Below, in pieces: positions 1 to 14,184 of a stretch of 64,000 bases of DNA (its first letter is position 1; every line of letters starts with the position of its first letter). A model generated the notes under the pieces. It saw only the letters and a list, made by a program, of their open reading frames with translations, had not been told where the DNA came from and did not search any database. This DNA comes from Molossus alvarezi (Eukaryota > Chordata > Mammalia > Chiroptera > Molossidae), in contig CM073886.1 of the NCBI GenBank assembly GCA_037176705.1, positions 125,332,001 to 125,396,000 of the forward strand, in the 5' to 3' direction. The translations under genes were made by a program, and so were the position numbers.

Positions 1-395
1 ACAAGGTATATTCCAATATCATGAAAATATGTGCTTCTTGGAATTAATAAAACACGATAGTTTGTTAAATTCTGCTCTTTAATAAATGTACTAATCTCTG
101 GAATACTATGCATTCTTCTCACCCACCTCTTTTTATTGGGCTACCTAACCAGCTTACTAGATCTTCAAAATCCTAAATTCAATTCCAAAATATTCTACTC
201 ATCCTTCTCAACTCAGTGCATCCATAAATATATATAATAGACGTACCTATGAATGCCTGGTTAAAATTAGTAGATTGTAGACAAGTAAGAAGACAGAGCT
301 TTTACCTGAATATGATGATCCATAAACATCCCAAGGTCGTAGGCTAGGGTTAGAGCCTTCCTGGAACAAAATAAACCGCTCCGGCTTCATCCCTA

Positions 396-551
<156 letters not shown>

Positions 552-799
552 TCATTTTCCCCTGGAGTCAAGTGTTTGTGGATGGAAAGAGGGGAACTCT
601 GTGAGGGTTGTCAAAGACACTCAGGTTGGTGGTCAGATTTTATTATGTTCTTGCTCCTTTAGTATCACAGAATTAATTAAACAGTTTGACCGGTTAGAGA
701 GAAACTTCGATCGGTTGCCTTCCTGGAGTCAAACCCTGCAACCCTTCCGTGCCCTGGACACTCCAACCAACAGCCACACCCCCTGGGGCGTGGCAATGA

Positions 800-975
800 G
801 TTTTTGGATTTGACATCAAAAGCAGAGGTAATAAAAGCAAAAATAAACGAATGGGACTACATTAAACTAAAAAGCTTCAGCTGAGCATGGGAAACCATCA
901 ACACAATGGAAAGGCAATGTATGAAATGGGAAAGGTAATGACGTGCCTGATAAAGGGTTACTATCCAAAGCATCC
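800..975 (+). repeat. Old L1 ORF2 fragment
   Basis: Sense-strand text around 846-880 decodes as NEWDYIKLKSF, the conserved C-terminal ORF2 motif of L1, followed by a degraded match to the usual continuation (gaaaccatcaacacaatggaa). It is short, decayed, and sits in the intron between MROH2B exons 9 and 10. Confidence 0.65.
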
Positions 976-1066
976 CTGGGACTTCTCTGGTTTTAGAACA
1001 GAACGTTTTATTTCCTGGGATGATTGGTGACAGTTTGCACACCCGACGTCATTGCCGTCACCATCA

Positions 1067-1243
<177 letters not shown>

Positions 1244-1246
1244 TCA

Positions 1247-1363
<117 letters not shown>

Positions 1364-1628
1364 CTAGAATCAAAGGTCAGTTGGAGGTCACCCGGGAAGC
1401 AGCAAGCGCAGATGTGGGAGGCAAACCCACAACCCTCCTGCAGTTCCCAGTTTTTTCCTTTGTTTGTTTGTGTTATTCTACCTTGTTCACTGCTTCAGCA
1501 GCTTGAAAATATGCTTTCCTATTCCCTCTCTGGGGTTTCCCCCACCCAGCTGTGCCAGCCTCTTGCCACCTCACATCTCCCAAGCGGTACTGAAGCCCAG
1601 CTGCCCGAACAGGTATTTGAGGCCCTTA

Positions 1629-1883
<255 letters not shown>

Positions 1884-2503
1884 CTAGGCTTTCCGTACGT
1901 TTCTCAGACCACCAGCGGACGTGGACCCCAGCCCCAGCCTGTCCCCACTGCTTCCAACTCAGAACTGTTTCTTACAAGCTTAAAAATGTTTCCGATCATC
2001 GCACGAGGCCAGTGTATTTATATTTGTACTTATATAGATTCTCATTCCAAGACTTGCCCCCTCTTATTTCTTTAGCCCCTATTAGTCACTTTCTTTCACG
2101 ATGTTACCAAATTAAAAATTTCTCTCATATGAAAAAATTCTTCCATTGCACATGACTTTGACCGACTATCGTCCTCACCCTCACCCAGGTCTGTTCCTCT
2201 TTCCTTCGTCCCAGAGCAAAGCTCTATGAAGGAGCGGTTTACATCTGCTATTTCCTCTTCCCTCCTCCAAGTTATCCCGCAGCCCACCATCATCGGGCGT
2301 CCACTGACATAAAGAATGAACAAGTATAAAATATAACTGTCACATGTGTTCTTATAAATGTTTAGAAATCCTCAAAATTATGATGAAGAAAACATTGTAC
2401 CCACGGTACTCGTAGGTAATCACAGGTTGGTATATTTTTAATATGCTCTTTATTTGACTTTTTAAAAATATTTTTTTCTGTGGATTTAAATTTATAAAGA
2501 ATT

Positions 2504-2714
2504 GCCTGGCTGGTGTGGCTCAGTGGTTGAGCATTGACCCATGTACTAAGAAGTTGCTGGTTTGATTCCCGGTCAGGGCACATACCCAGGTTATGGGCCA
2601 AATCCCCAGTGGGGGTCGTGCAGGAGGCGGCCAATCGATGTTCTCTCTCATCGATGTTTCTATCTGTTTCTCCCTTTCCCTTCCTCTCTCTCTAAAATCA
2701 ATAAAGAAAAAAAT
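2504..2714 (+). mobile_element. VES-type bat SINE (AATAAAG-tail subtype)
   Basis: The tRNA-like head (gctggtgtggctcagtggtt) carries a pol III A box, with a B-box region at ggtttgattcc. A CT-rich stretch and a tail ending aaaatcaataaag follow. Near-perfect target duplications (aaatttataaagaatt) lie at 2488-2503 and 2715-2730. It is intronic to MROH2B, in antisense orientation. Confidence 0.9.
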
Positions 2715-3018
2715 AAATTTATAAAAAATTGACATCGTTCTTTAATATATAGTCCTCTTTTGTGCATTTCTGTAAAACAAGTAGTTTTCAAGATTTTTCT
2801 TGCTCGAACACTATGCCAGTGGATTCTAGATCTCTCTGCTTCTTTGAAAGCCCTCATTCCACTGGTTCTTCCACTCCTTGCACACTACATGCACACTACA
2901 TTCTCAGTGCTCCACCATGAGCTCTTCCTTTGCTTTCCCTTAAACACCGACCCCCCACCCCAAACCCTCACATCGGCACGTTTCCATTCTACATACTCTT
3001 TCTTAAAATCTTATATTT

Positions 3019-3246
3019 GCCCTGGCCAGTTCGGCTCAGCGGTTAGAACGTTGGCCCACGGACCAGAAAGTCCTGGGTTCGGTTCCCACTGGGGGCACGT
3101 ACCTTGGTTTGTCCCTGGCTCCAGTTGGGGTCGTGTGGGTGGCAACCACTCGATGTGCCTCTCTCACGTCAATGTTTCTCTCTCTCTCCCTCCCACTCTA
3201 TCTGAAGATAAATGCAAAAATGTCCTCAGGTGAGGATAAAAAAAAA
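3019..3246 (+). mobile_element. VES-type bat SINE (GTCCTC-AGGTGAGGAT tail subtype)
   Basis: It starts gccctggccagttcggctca and contains tgggttcggttcc (B box), a TCTCTC tract, and the tail aaaatgtcctcaggtgaggataaa. Imperfect flanking duplications (taaaatct-atttt) are visible. Confidence 0.9.
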
Positions 3247-3249
3247 TAA

Positions 3250-3400
3250 AATCTCATTTTTTGATTGCAGTTTGAATTCAACACTATTTTGCATAGTTTC
3301 AGGTGTACAGCACAGTGGGTAGACATTCATTACAGGTTCCTAAGTGTTCCCTCTGGTAATTCAGTACACATTCTTCGTGAGCAGCCGTATCCACAACCAT
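3250..3400 (-). repeat. Old L1 3' UTR fragment
   Basis: The words gtttcaggtgtacagcacagtgg and tagacattcattaca match a common laurasiatherian L1 3' UTR, read here on the opposite strand. The family name is from memory. Confidence 0.45.
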
Positions 3401-4260
3401 TAATCCAGGTGTCGATTACATGAAGCTGATATCCAAATCTGTGTGACATCTTTGCTTTCCTTCTTAACACCACTCTAGATATCCCCAAGCCTATTAATAT
3501 CTCCACTTTGCTGTCCCATAGGCCTTCTGGTCAAAATGTCTAAAATTAAACTCATTTTTCTTATTGCCCCAAATGTGTTATTCCTCCTGGTTTTCTCATC
3601 TTGATTAATAGCCATAAAATCATTCAGGTTGGAAATCTAAGAATCACCTCAGATGCCTCTACTTCCCTCTTTATAACTGACACCTCATCGATGCCAAGTC
3701 CTGTGACCCCATTTTTCGGCACGAGACTCCTTTGGTCTGTGTTACCGATACTGAATCAATACTGAATCAATCGATCCCCTTAGCGTTCACTGCCTGGCAT
3801 GTCTCTATAGCCTGCTGATAGTCTTGTGTTACTCCACCCTACACTCCATCCATCTTCAGCATTGATGCTAGAACGATTTCTCTGGTACTCACACCCTTGT
3901 TTAATAGTCTTTAAAAGTGTCTCACTTCTTAAAAAAAAAAGTACACGTTCTTGAGTAGCACTCAAGGCTCTTCCTTATGTGGCTGAAACCTTTCTAGTTT
4001 CATTTCTTCCTGCTCTGTACCCCCTCTCCCCTGTCCCCCTCACCTCCCAGCAGACTCACTCAAGTGTGCATGTAACCCCATCTCCGACCCATGCTACAGG
4101 AGGCTTTGTCCTCTCTTTGGGGAATGCACCTTCCCTGTAGTAAATGACTCCAGGGTTAAACGCTCAGTTCCAATGTCACAGTGCTTCTCACAGGAGTCAA
4201 GGGCTTCTGTCTCTGCTTCCCTGTCACTTTATGAACCTTCTTGTCACTCGCCTAACTCTT
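3400..4260 (+). repeat. Decayed L2-like LINE region
   Basis: Scattered words follow the order of an ancient L2-type 3' region: aaactcatttttcttattg, accaagtcctgtgacccc-like text, tttaatagtctttaaaa and the CT-rich gtaccccctctcccc. Similarity is partial. No coding exon is seen in this MROH2B intron. Confidence 0.4.
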
Positions 4261-4977
4261 CTGATGGGAAGCTAGGAAAGCAGTCATCAAATTTGTATTG
4301 AATTTTTTTCCCCAGATGTCTTGAAGAAAAGACTTCCATAGGATAATTCTAAAATTCCACTGCTAATGATTTAACTAACCCAGCGTGTTAAAAGGAAAAT
4401 GCCTTGGTAGCTTGAATTTTAGAAAAGAAACTGAACTAGAGAAGGTAGCTAAGTGTTAAATCTTTTATGAAATAGCACTAGGAGATGAAATAGCATATCA
4501 TTTAACCTACTTAAAATATTAAAGCACTTAAGCAAGCTAAGGATGGGATTATATATGCACTGGGTGAGCTATTGTCTATAAAGAATTACAGTATTTTGAA
4601 GTAGCTGAGCAAACTTTTTAGAAGTTATTTTATTTCACTGTGATACCCACACACAGGAAATTTCTGTGGACTGTTGTTTTTCCTAACCAGCGACAGCCCA
4701 AATATGGGTTATGATGTATAAGACATGAAATAGCTAACATTCCATGTGTTCTTTTCATTTCATCTCGTCTACTGTTCTACACACACACTGGAATGTCAGC
4801 AGGGATTCTGGGGTTTAATCTCTGCTGTACCCAGTGTGTGGAACAATGTCTGCATGTTCTGAGGCCTCAGTGAATGTTAGTTGAAATTCAGAATGAATAA
4901 GTACTGATTTGAAATTTAAAAGAAGAAGAAGGTTTGATACACCTGATATAAAACACAACTCCCAGAAACTGAGATTA

Positions 4978-5208
<231 letters not shown>

Positions 5209-5319
5209 TTAAAAACAACCACAGACTGAGAAAAATATAAAGGTGGGAAGGACCATAAAATGATTTGAGATGAGAGTATGGATGATTAGAAAGTATATTG
5301 TTATAGTTTCTATAAAATC

Positions 5320-6020
5320 TTATGACTATACCAAATAAACATACGAAAAGTGTTCAGCCACATTAGCGAAATGCAAGTTAAAACCATAACGAGGTCCTAT
5401 TACTTACCATGCAGGGTGGTTGAAACCTAAGACAATGTCCAGTGTTGACAAGACGAAGGAGCAGCTGGTATTTTCACATATTGCTGGTGATACAAACACT
5501 TTGAAAAACTGTTTGACATTCTCTGCTAAGGTTGAATATGTGATCCGTGACCCAGAAATGCCACTCCTAGGCTTATGATCATTAGACATGCATAAATAAT
5601 AAGGCACTAGAAACTTGTACAAGAATGTTCACATTAGGATTTGGGAGGGGGGGGCAGTCATAGCCGCAGACAGAAAACAGTCCAAATATCTGCCAACAGA
5701 TAGAATGGAAAACCAAATTGTAGTGTAGACATGTAATACTATACAGAAATAAAAACAGACTACAGCTACACGGAACCACATGTATGACTCTCACAAGTAG
5801 GCAGAAGTAACCTAGATGTTAGAAGTCAAGATCGTGAGAGAATGGCGAGGTGATGATCGGGAGAAAAGATGAAGGGGGACTTCTGGGGTGTTGGTAATGT
5901 CCCACTTTTTGACCTGAGTGATGGTCAAATGGATATGTCCACTTTGTTACAGCTCATTGACCTGTACACTTCTCATTTGTATGCCTTTCTGTGTCTGTTT
6001 TACTATAATAAAATTTGAAA
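5320..6020 (+). repeat. Ancient L1 3' end
   Basis: The text resembles the decayed C-terminal ORF2 and 3' UTR of L1M-type elements: ttagcgaaatgcaagttaaaacc, tatgtgatccgtgacccagaaatgcc, ctatacagaaataaaaac, gacctgagtgatgg, ending ctataataaaattt. It contains no usable frame. It fills much of the intron between MROH2B exons 5 and 6. Confidence 0.7.
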
Positions 6021-6724
6021 AGGCCTTGGGGCCCACAAAAATGTCATTTGGATCACTAACCCATACGTAGTTGCATCAAATACACTAAATACTATTATTT
6101 TCCCTTCAGCCTTCATTCTACCCTTTATTGATTATAAGTAAAATTCATAGTTTACTCTCTCAAGAGTATTTCTTATGCAAAGAAAAACTCTAGAAAAGAT
6201 GTCAAATATCTTAGCTTTAGAGATGGTCATATATTAGCTCATTCATATTTCCCTCAAACTCTTTCTGATAATCTCCTGCTATGCTCTATCGTGATCTTTT
6301 GTGCATATGTGTGTTTGGGCTTGTGTGTGTCTCACATTGGTCTAATAGTAACATGAGAGAAGGCACTATGTCTTCTCTGCCGACGGTATCCAGAGCAACA
6401 GTTATGGGGTCTGACAGCTTGAATGAAGAGATGGATGGGCAGATGGATGGCTATTGAATTCCATACCTTTTCATAGTGGCAGTCAGGCAGAAGTTGCTTT
6501 AGGACCAGAGGCCATTAGATCACTTTATAACACAAAGACCAAGAATTCCCTTTTTTCATTGCCATTATGATTACTGATTTTAGTTTCTTTTACTTTCTTG
6601 GTTGCTAATTTTGCAAGTAGAAACGTTATCAGAGGCACCAAAGTTTATTTGCGGAACACAGTATTAGCTGTCATAGTAAGTAAGGACAGCAAAAAAGTAT
6701 TGAAAAGTGTGGGAATCTACTCCA

Positions 6725-6925
6725 GTTGCCTACGTAGATGTTACAGCTCAAATCTTGGCTCTGCCACACACTAGCTGTGGGACCTCAGGCAAGCTGTTTA
6801 CCTTTTCTCAGCCTTAATTTTCTCATCTTCTAAGTGGAGGAAAATGTCACCTACTTAATGGGATTACTGTGAGGATTAAATGAAATAATCCAAGGCAGTT
6901 CCAGGCACATAGCTGATTCTCAGTA
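6725..6925 (+). repeat. MIR SINE
   Basis: It contains the MIR core words ggctctgccacacactagctgtgggacctcaggcaag and tgtgaggattaaatgaaataat, ending at an L2-like tail. It is an ancient tRNA-derived SINE in an MROH2B intron. Confidence 0.8.
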
Positions 6926-7504
6926 TATGCCAGATGTAAATATTGCCTTTGTTGTGGACAGAACAAGAAGAAAAGGGCAAAATAGAATAGAAAAGCTTTG
7001 GTTGATAGGTCAAGAACACATTCCTGACAGCATGAGCTTTCAAAGAATACGAAATAACAACATCGGGGATGTTGAGGGTAGAAGGGATCTTACCCCTCAC
7101 TTCATTTGATGTTCTTAGAAGTGAAACAGACTGAGTGAGGGGTGGAGGCACCCGATGGCTCAGTGGGAGATCAGAGACAAGACTCTAGGTCCCCAGGATC
7201 ATCTAGAAAGCCTCTCACTGTGCTATAAACACTTTTCCCTAGGGATTCCGGGGCATGCTGTTCTCTGTAGACCCTTAATTACTGCAGGTGTATTTCAGTC
7301 TGAAGTATTATCACTATCATTTGTTTACCCATTTTCCTTGATTTTGTAATTGCTTGTATTTGATCAGATTGTTTACTTATCATTATGATGATATTGCAAC
7401 ATAAAGAAACGCTGACATTTAGCCTACAGGTAAGAGCAGGGAAGCCCTCACATCGTTGCAGAGAAACTGTGGCCCAGTTGAGGAGGCGGCTAGTGGAAAT
7501 GGAG

Positions 7505-7755
7505 ACCATGCAGTGCAGTGGAGAGAGTACAGACTGGGTGGCTATGTAGACCTGGGTCGAATGCCACCTCCACATCTCGTTGACAGTGTCGCCACCTTTG
7601 GAAAATGGCTTAACGTCCACGACCCTCAGATTCTTGTCTGTAAAATGGTCTAATAAGCACTTCCTTTGCAGAACTGTGGTGAGGACTGAGCAAGATAATT
7701 CCCTGCAGATGGCTTTCCATATGGTCGGCACTCAATAAGCGGTCGCTATTGGAAA
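7505..7755 (+). repeat. MIR SINE
   Basis: The words cagtggagagagtacagactgggtggc, cctcagattcttgtctgtaaaatggt, gtgaggactgagcaagataat and ggcactcaataagcg follow the MIR consensus order almost end to end. Its 3' end lies about 80 bases downstream of MROH2B exon 5. Confidence 0.8.
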
Positions 7756-7760
7756 GGTCA

Positions 7761-8078
<318 letters not shown>

Positions 8079-8194
8079 TCATGCCAGTTAGAGAATCAAG
8101 GAATGATTGGCTTAACATAAGGCACTAGCTATAGACCACCTGTACCTATGTTTAGTAGCAATTACTTATTGGGATAACGAGTTCATTAATGTTC

Positions 8195-8282
8195 ATCCCT
8201 TCCATCAGAACTTGCTTATATCGCTTGTATCCCCAGGGCCTAGCACAGGTGATTGATGCTCAATACACATATGTTAGAAAAA
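8195..8282 (+). repeat. L2/MIR-type 3' tail
   Basis: The text gtatccccagggcctagcacaggtgattgatgctcaata matches the shared 3' tail of ancient L2 and MIR elements. Only this tail is recognisable. Confidence 0.5.
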
Positions 8283-8502
8283 AATCTTAAGAAACCCTTA
8301 CTGCGTGGAAGTGTTCAATGGTTTGCGGACTATGCCCTGTGGAAACCGTGCTTCCCCAAGCACAAAGCTGGAGGAAAGGGAAAGTGATAATCCAGCCCCC
8401 ACACAGCTACCCTAACCCCTCTATCAGTATTCTTTAGCTCAGCACAAGCTACAGATGCCCTCCCTTCTGCTGTTTGGTGCCCACGGGGATTTTCAACAAT
8501 TA

Positions 8503-8889
<387 letters not shown>

Positions 8890-9159
8890 TTAAAACTAGG
8901 TCTTAATCGGAATCTTGTCAAGGTGCGGTCAATACGTATTTACTCTCCTGTGATATGGATCAGCCGCCCCAAACATAGGGTTGATGTTTATGTCTGCGTG
9001 ATGTGAATTGCTGTGGGTGAATAACTGTGATGGAAAGGCCACGAGGGGAGGAAACCAGGGCTACGAGTCTACAGCTTTGGGTTTTACTGTCCTGATCTAA
9101 TAGTAGCTTTGATATTGGAGATATTTGGAGGAACTTCTACTTTTGGTGATGGTGAACTA

Positions 9160-9325
9160 GGTAATTTTTTTCCTTTTCATTGAATTCATCGGGATGACAC
9201 TGGTTAACAAATGTATACAGGTTTCAGGTGCACAATTCCACAACACATCATCTGTACACTGTACTGTGTGCTCACCACCCGAGTCAAGTCTTCATCACTG
9301 TTTATCTCCTCTATATGAACTAGGT
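9160..9325 (-). repeat. L1 3' UTR fragment
   Basis: The text ttgaattcatcgggatgacactggttaac, ggtttcaggtgcacaattcc and catctgtacactgtactgtgtgctcaccacc is a typical laurasiatherian L1 3' UTR read antisense. Confidence 0.65.
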
Positions 9326-9833
9326 AAATTTGATCAACTCTACTACTGGGAAGTTACCTAAAAAACACCAAGCTCAGAAATTAATCACAGGTTGTTAGTG
9401 CCCTTGGCAGGTCAACAGGGAACAATCCTTTCTGGAAGAAAACACCATTATCGTAGGACTCAAAATGATTTCTGCTAATAATTTTTCAGATACAATAACT
9501 GTACATAGATAAGTAGGTACATAAAGGTAACAAAAATTTATACGGGAGCTGATAAACTGGGTTCTAGTCATTTGTTCTGTCAATATATAGCTTGTTACTT
9601 TGAATAAATAATCTCTAAACAACAACTACCTCATATAAAAGCAGGTTGGATAATATTAGCTCTAAAGTCTTTCTCAGCTTTGCCTCAGTTTCCCCATGTG
9701 TGAAAGGGTAAATAAGGGACACTTTTGCTATAAACAAGTTACCACGAAGAACAAGGAAAAGTGGCCTGTGGTCCTCGCAGGGATGTACAGAAAGCTTATG
9801 GATGTGTCTACATGGGTGCAGTTGGGTCACTTA

Positions 9834-10067
<234 letters not shown>

Positions 10068-10729
10068 CTAAACAATGTATTTCTACTACACACTAGATTT
10101 TATGTATCTTAATTGGGGCTTTGAACATAATGAGCATCTTCCAGAGTCAAAGACTTTTTGGTAGAGCAAAGTTCATTCTAAAAGCTATTTTAACTTGACT
10201 ACATTTCTATGGCAAAATCTAATTGAAGGCTGGGGTGGGCTACCTGACAACCAAGTCTCTTGGAAATCACTTGGAGGACACTCAGGGGGATGGAAATGCC
10301 CATCAACCTAATTGTTGCTCTTACTACCGTGTTCTTAAGGGTGATTCATAGGCCCTTGCTTCATTCAGGCCTTTGTGGGGAGGAAGTTGTGGTTTTGGGG
10401 GAAGAGGTAGGGCTACAGACTCTGGGAATTTTATGGCTTGACCAGATGCAGTGTGTGAAGGCTCGTCTAACCCCCTTAGGTGGCTCCATGGCTTCCGGAA
10501 CATGAGAAACCGGTGTTCTGAAACCTCCAACAGTCTCAGGCATGTGACCTCAAGGCGCTGTGCCAATTTTAAGTGCGGGACAGCTCTCTCTGCATGCTGG
10601 CTCGAACATGCAGCCAGCGCTGGGGACCACCGGAGCAAGGGGTGAAGGACGAGGCGTCACCTCTCACGGAGCCTGCTCGGAAGAATCATCCCTAAACGCA
10701 GACTTTGGAGTCCGGCAGGCTCGTGTGCA

Positions 10730-10910
10730 ATGTAGTCCTGTTGGTCTTGGGCGAGCCATGCGACTTCTCTGTGTCTCCCTCTTCCTACTTGCCGAGTGGA
10801 AGTCACAACACCTCCCTCATGAAGTTGTGAGGAGGGAATATGATACGATGCAGTGTTGTTTGGAAAGCAAACAGTAAGTGTTCAAGGAAGGTAGCTATTG
10901 ATACTTCACA
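10730..10910 (+). repeat. MIR SINE
   Basis: The words cttgggcgagccatgcgacttctctgtgtc, cgagtggaagtcacaacacc and gaagttgtgaggagggaa match the MIR body with about a third of positions changed. It lies in the intron between MROH2B exons 2 and 3. Confidence 0.65.
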
Positions 10911-11295
10911 ACAGGTTAATGGAGCCAGAATAGCCTTCAAATCCCCGAGGAAAGAACCCCTCATTGAGAATTAGCATTCCGGACGACTAGGGGAGGTCTT
11001 TGGGGATTGTCAGAGGAGCCCTCCAATTATACAGGGTTGTGAGTCCGCACACCTCCCTCTTTCCATGTCTTCCTGCAAAAGGTGATGGAAAGGGACATTC
11101 ATAGACTTACTTCTAGAACTGGGTGCTTAGACATTGTCATGACTTTCATTACAAGTCTATTTTTTGAAATATTGATTACCACATAAGAAGCCTGAGAGAA
11201 AAGAGGAGGTTGAGGCAAAGAAAGGTATATGAAATGTCGCAATAACTGGACTAGAAAAAGTCAATGGGAAAGAGATTTTTCTCTCTTTTCCTTAC

Positions 11296-11357
11296 CTTAT
11301 TGATATTATCTTCCTTGTTCAGCATACCCAGAGTGAGATTAATATCTCCAAAAGTCT
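11296..11357 (-). CDS. MROH2B: MROH2B coding exon 2
   Basis: This 62-base exon lies between an acceptor (tttag) and a donor (gtaagg) on the minus strand. It completes a Glu codon from exon 1 and then reads TFGDINLTLGMLNKEDNINK, ending on a codon boundary. The match to the start of MROH2B is strong. The acidic, helical N-terminal segment precedes the HEAT-repeat solenoid. Confidence 0.85.
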
Positions 11358-12131
11358 CTAAAATGCATGGGAAAAGAATGACATATGTGCTAAAATGCCC
11401 TCCTGTTAATTATAAGCAATAGTCCCAGGAAGATTTCTCTCTCTCCCCCCCCCCCCTTCCTTGGTCTTTCTCTCCCCTTGGCCCCCCCCCCACCTCTTCT
11501 TAACTGGCAGCTCTTGGCAGGAACTGTTTTATTCATATTTCCCGTACTTGACATCCCCAAACTAGCCGATGCTAAGTATTTTTTTTCCCCAAAACAAATT
11601 AAATGCGGAGGGAAAGATAAAGGATGCTAGATTCCCATGTGTCCCTCCAGCATCTCCTTACCCCTCCGGCAGGCCTGGCTCTCAGATGCCAGGAGTGGCA
11701 GCCTGCACCCGACGGGAGCACAGGAAGGTGTGGGCACAGCTCCCCTGGCTCAGCACATCTCCTCCTCCCTCTTCCACACCCTCTGCCCTCGGGGCCCTGC
11801 CAGGCTCCCTTCTGGTCCCATGCTCATGGAACCTCACTCTTTTCTGATAGTAATTAAATTTGTTTTGACGTGCCCTCCCCAGCGATATTTGTATTTGCTG
11901 AAAGCTCTCTGGAAAACTAAAAAAATATTTGAGTCACAGAAATCGAGCAATTTCAAGCCACACGGCAAGTTGGTAGAAGAGAGACTTTGGACAAAGTGAG
12001 TGTCCACAAGCCTTGAAGTCAAACGACACATCCCTCAGTGGTCTTTTCTGTCAAAGCAGAAAGGCAACATGCTTGAAAAGTGGGGAAGATATTTCCAAAG
12101 GATTGTCCAGTATTTAAGATTAAACAGTGTG

Positions 12132-12346
12132 TTGCCGGGCTGGTGTGGCTCAGTGGTTGAGCATCGACCCTGCACCAAGAGGTCGCCGATTCCACTCCCA
12201 GTCTCGACACATGTCCAGGTTGTGGGCCCGAACCCCAGTGGGGGGCATGCAGGAGGTGGCCAGTCAATGTTCTCTCTCACCGATGTTTCTATCTCTCTCT
12301 CCCTCTCCCTTCCTCTCTTTCTAAAATCAATAAAGAAAAATAAAAT
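12132..12346 (+). mobile_element. VES-type bat SINE with perfect target duplication
   Basis: The head is gccgggctggtgtggctcag and the tail is ctaaaatcaataaag, the AATAAAG-tail subtype. An identical 19-base duplication (tttaagattaaacagtgtg) flanks it at 12113-12131 and 12347-12365, so insertion is fairly recent. It lies in MROH2B intron 1. Confidence 0.95.
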
Positions 12347-13133
12347 TTTAAGATTAAACAGTGTGGACCAAAAAGGGGGGAGGGGAAGGTTTCAAAGAAA
12401 GTAACCTCACAGGGTCTGAGCATACAATTTTAAATAGGCAGGACACGGTGTGTCGTCACACCTCAAGCCTATAACTTTTTAGTAAAGTTTTTTGTTTTTT
12501 TTTTAAAATCTTTGCTTTACAGGACTTATGCAAGCCCTGTTTATGGTTTTTGTGCATCTAGGCTAACACATCTTTGAAATAAGACGTAACGACCCTCAAG
12601 AGAGCACATGATCTTAATTATCATAAAATCTGACCCCTTCCCTGCTCCCTCCCACCTCCACGTACTGTTCCTCATGCCCCCTCCTTAATTTCAAAAGCAT
12701 AAAAGAAGCTGCAAAAACGGTTATTCTCTGGAGCATTTGAGACCTTGCTCCCCGGCCGATGTCGTCAGTTTGGCTCAAAAAAACACTTATAAATGGGTGT
12801 ACAGGTTGGGATGTTTCTTACATGGACAAAAAGAAAAGGTCTTTCTTTATATGATAGCCACTTTCTCCTCGGGTAAACTCCATTTTTAGAGAAGATAAGG
12901 CACCATCACCTCTCAGTCCCCTGCTCTACCACTGATCGTTGGTAATCAATGTGATTTTATTATTTTGGAATTAAGGGACAGTAGAGAGAAACAATCCTAT
13001 TTTAGCACAGCTTTTCATAAAAACTTTAAGGTATACAGACGTCCCACAATGACACATACCACCCCCACCCCACGTATGCATATGGTCACACAGACACAAA
13101 ACACCCCACTCCTCGGGAGACCGTGACGCTTAC

Positions 13134-13149
13134 CTACAGGCTCCTCCAT
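13134..13149 (-). CDS. MROH2B: MROH2B coding exon 1 (start codon)
   Basis: This exon gives the first residues, MEEPV, plus one base of the next codon, and is followed by the donor gtaag. It joins in phase to the exon at 11296-11357, giving MEEPVETFGDINL. An in-frame TGA lies 28-30 bases upstream of the ATG (13177-13179) with no other ATG between, which supports this start. MROH2B is a large HEAT-repeat protein (about 1,600 residues in human). It is expressed mainly in testis, where the mouse protein has been described as a sperm PKA-interacting factor. The window carries the first ~340 residues over ten exons. The rest lies beyond position 1. The identification rests on the spliced protein as a whole and on its position beside C6. 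The 5' UTR extends beyond 13149, but its end cannot be seen. Confidence 0.72.
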
Positions 13150-13179
13150 GACCTGAGTGGTCGTAGCTCCGCTATTTCA

Positions 13180-14180
13180 GGCTAAGAGACGGCACCTAAG
13201 GATCAGAACAGTAAGGCTAAACAGTCGAGGACACGGGTCGGCAGGCTTCTCCTACGAGGTTCACATAAGGTTCTCTAAATGAAAGTCCCTCCTTCACGTG
13301 ATTGGCACAGTGATCTGGAAGCTTCCAGCGATGGGCTGCTGCTGAGGAGGAGGACGCTGTGTTCTACCACTATGACATTTTCTTGCTTCTGAGCCCCTGC
13401 TGACCAACAAAATGGCTGCATCTCACTGAGTGGTGTCCCTTTGGTGGAGACCAGGGCGTCTGAGAAGGAAGGAGTTAGAGACTGGAACTCAATCCATTTT
13501 TGTAGACTAGAGGAACTCTTCTCCCTAAACTTGGGTCCATTGATCACAAATTGGGGAATGATTTTCAGTGGTCACTTTATAGGCTTGGTGTTAGTAAAGC
13601 CTTTATGGTGATCTTGGTGATTGTTCTGCTTGGTGAAAGTCAGTCACACAAACTGAGCATGCTCAGTGGACCGGAACCCCGCCAGGGGCAGTTGGATGGA
13701 ATGTCCAACTGACAGCAGAAAGCAAAGCCTTCTTGGCCTCCCTCCCCACTTGCCCCACCCCTCCCCCACCGTGGTTGGGGCTTCACGCCAGGTTCAGGCT
13801 TCTTCTCCTGACTCCATTCTCTCTTCTGGTTTTCAAATCATCTTTTTACCCAGACCTCCTGGCTATAATGATGTCAACTTTACTAGTATGGGCCCAACTC
13901 GAGTCCCCTTGCCCCCTGACCCTCAATCTATGTGGCCACAACTTCCAAGGTGTGTCCAGATGGCCTGATAATGTGGCAGATGTTAGGGGGAGTGGGAAGG
14001 GGGTCCTCGTTATCTATAGGGGGATGGGAAAGGGGGCGAGGGGAGAGGCTCAGCACTGTTCTCAGCTGCTGCTGCTTCTCTGCTGACTTCTGCTCCTTAG
14101 TGAGGTCTATTTCAGATGCAAAGGTAAAATGCTTCCATGTCAATCTTTGAGTTTGTCATTCTTTTCATGGACGGATGTTT
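13180..14180. other. Upstream flank of MROH2B, no gene seen
   Basis: This is the putative promoter side of MROH2B. I see no convincing TATA box, CpG island or upstream exon. Open frames here lack splice-site or family support. Confidence 0.4.
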
Positions 14181-14184
14181 TGCA

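Noticed and set aside
306..343. A possible 38-base MROH2B exon reading YDLGMFMDHHIQ after exon 10.
   Set aside because: It has AG/GT borders and the right phase. However, it would leave a 60-base intron whose only branch-like site is 6 bases from the AG, and the residues do not resemble the family at that point.
2760..3233. Plus-strand ORF of 157 codons.
   Set aside because: Its C-terminal part is the translated VES SINE (the recurrent PGFGSHWGHVPWF-type text). It is not a gene.
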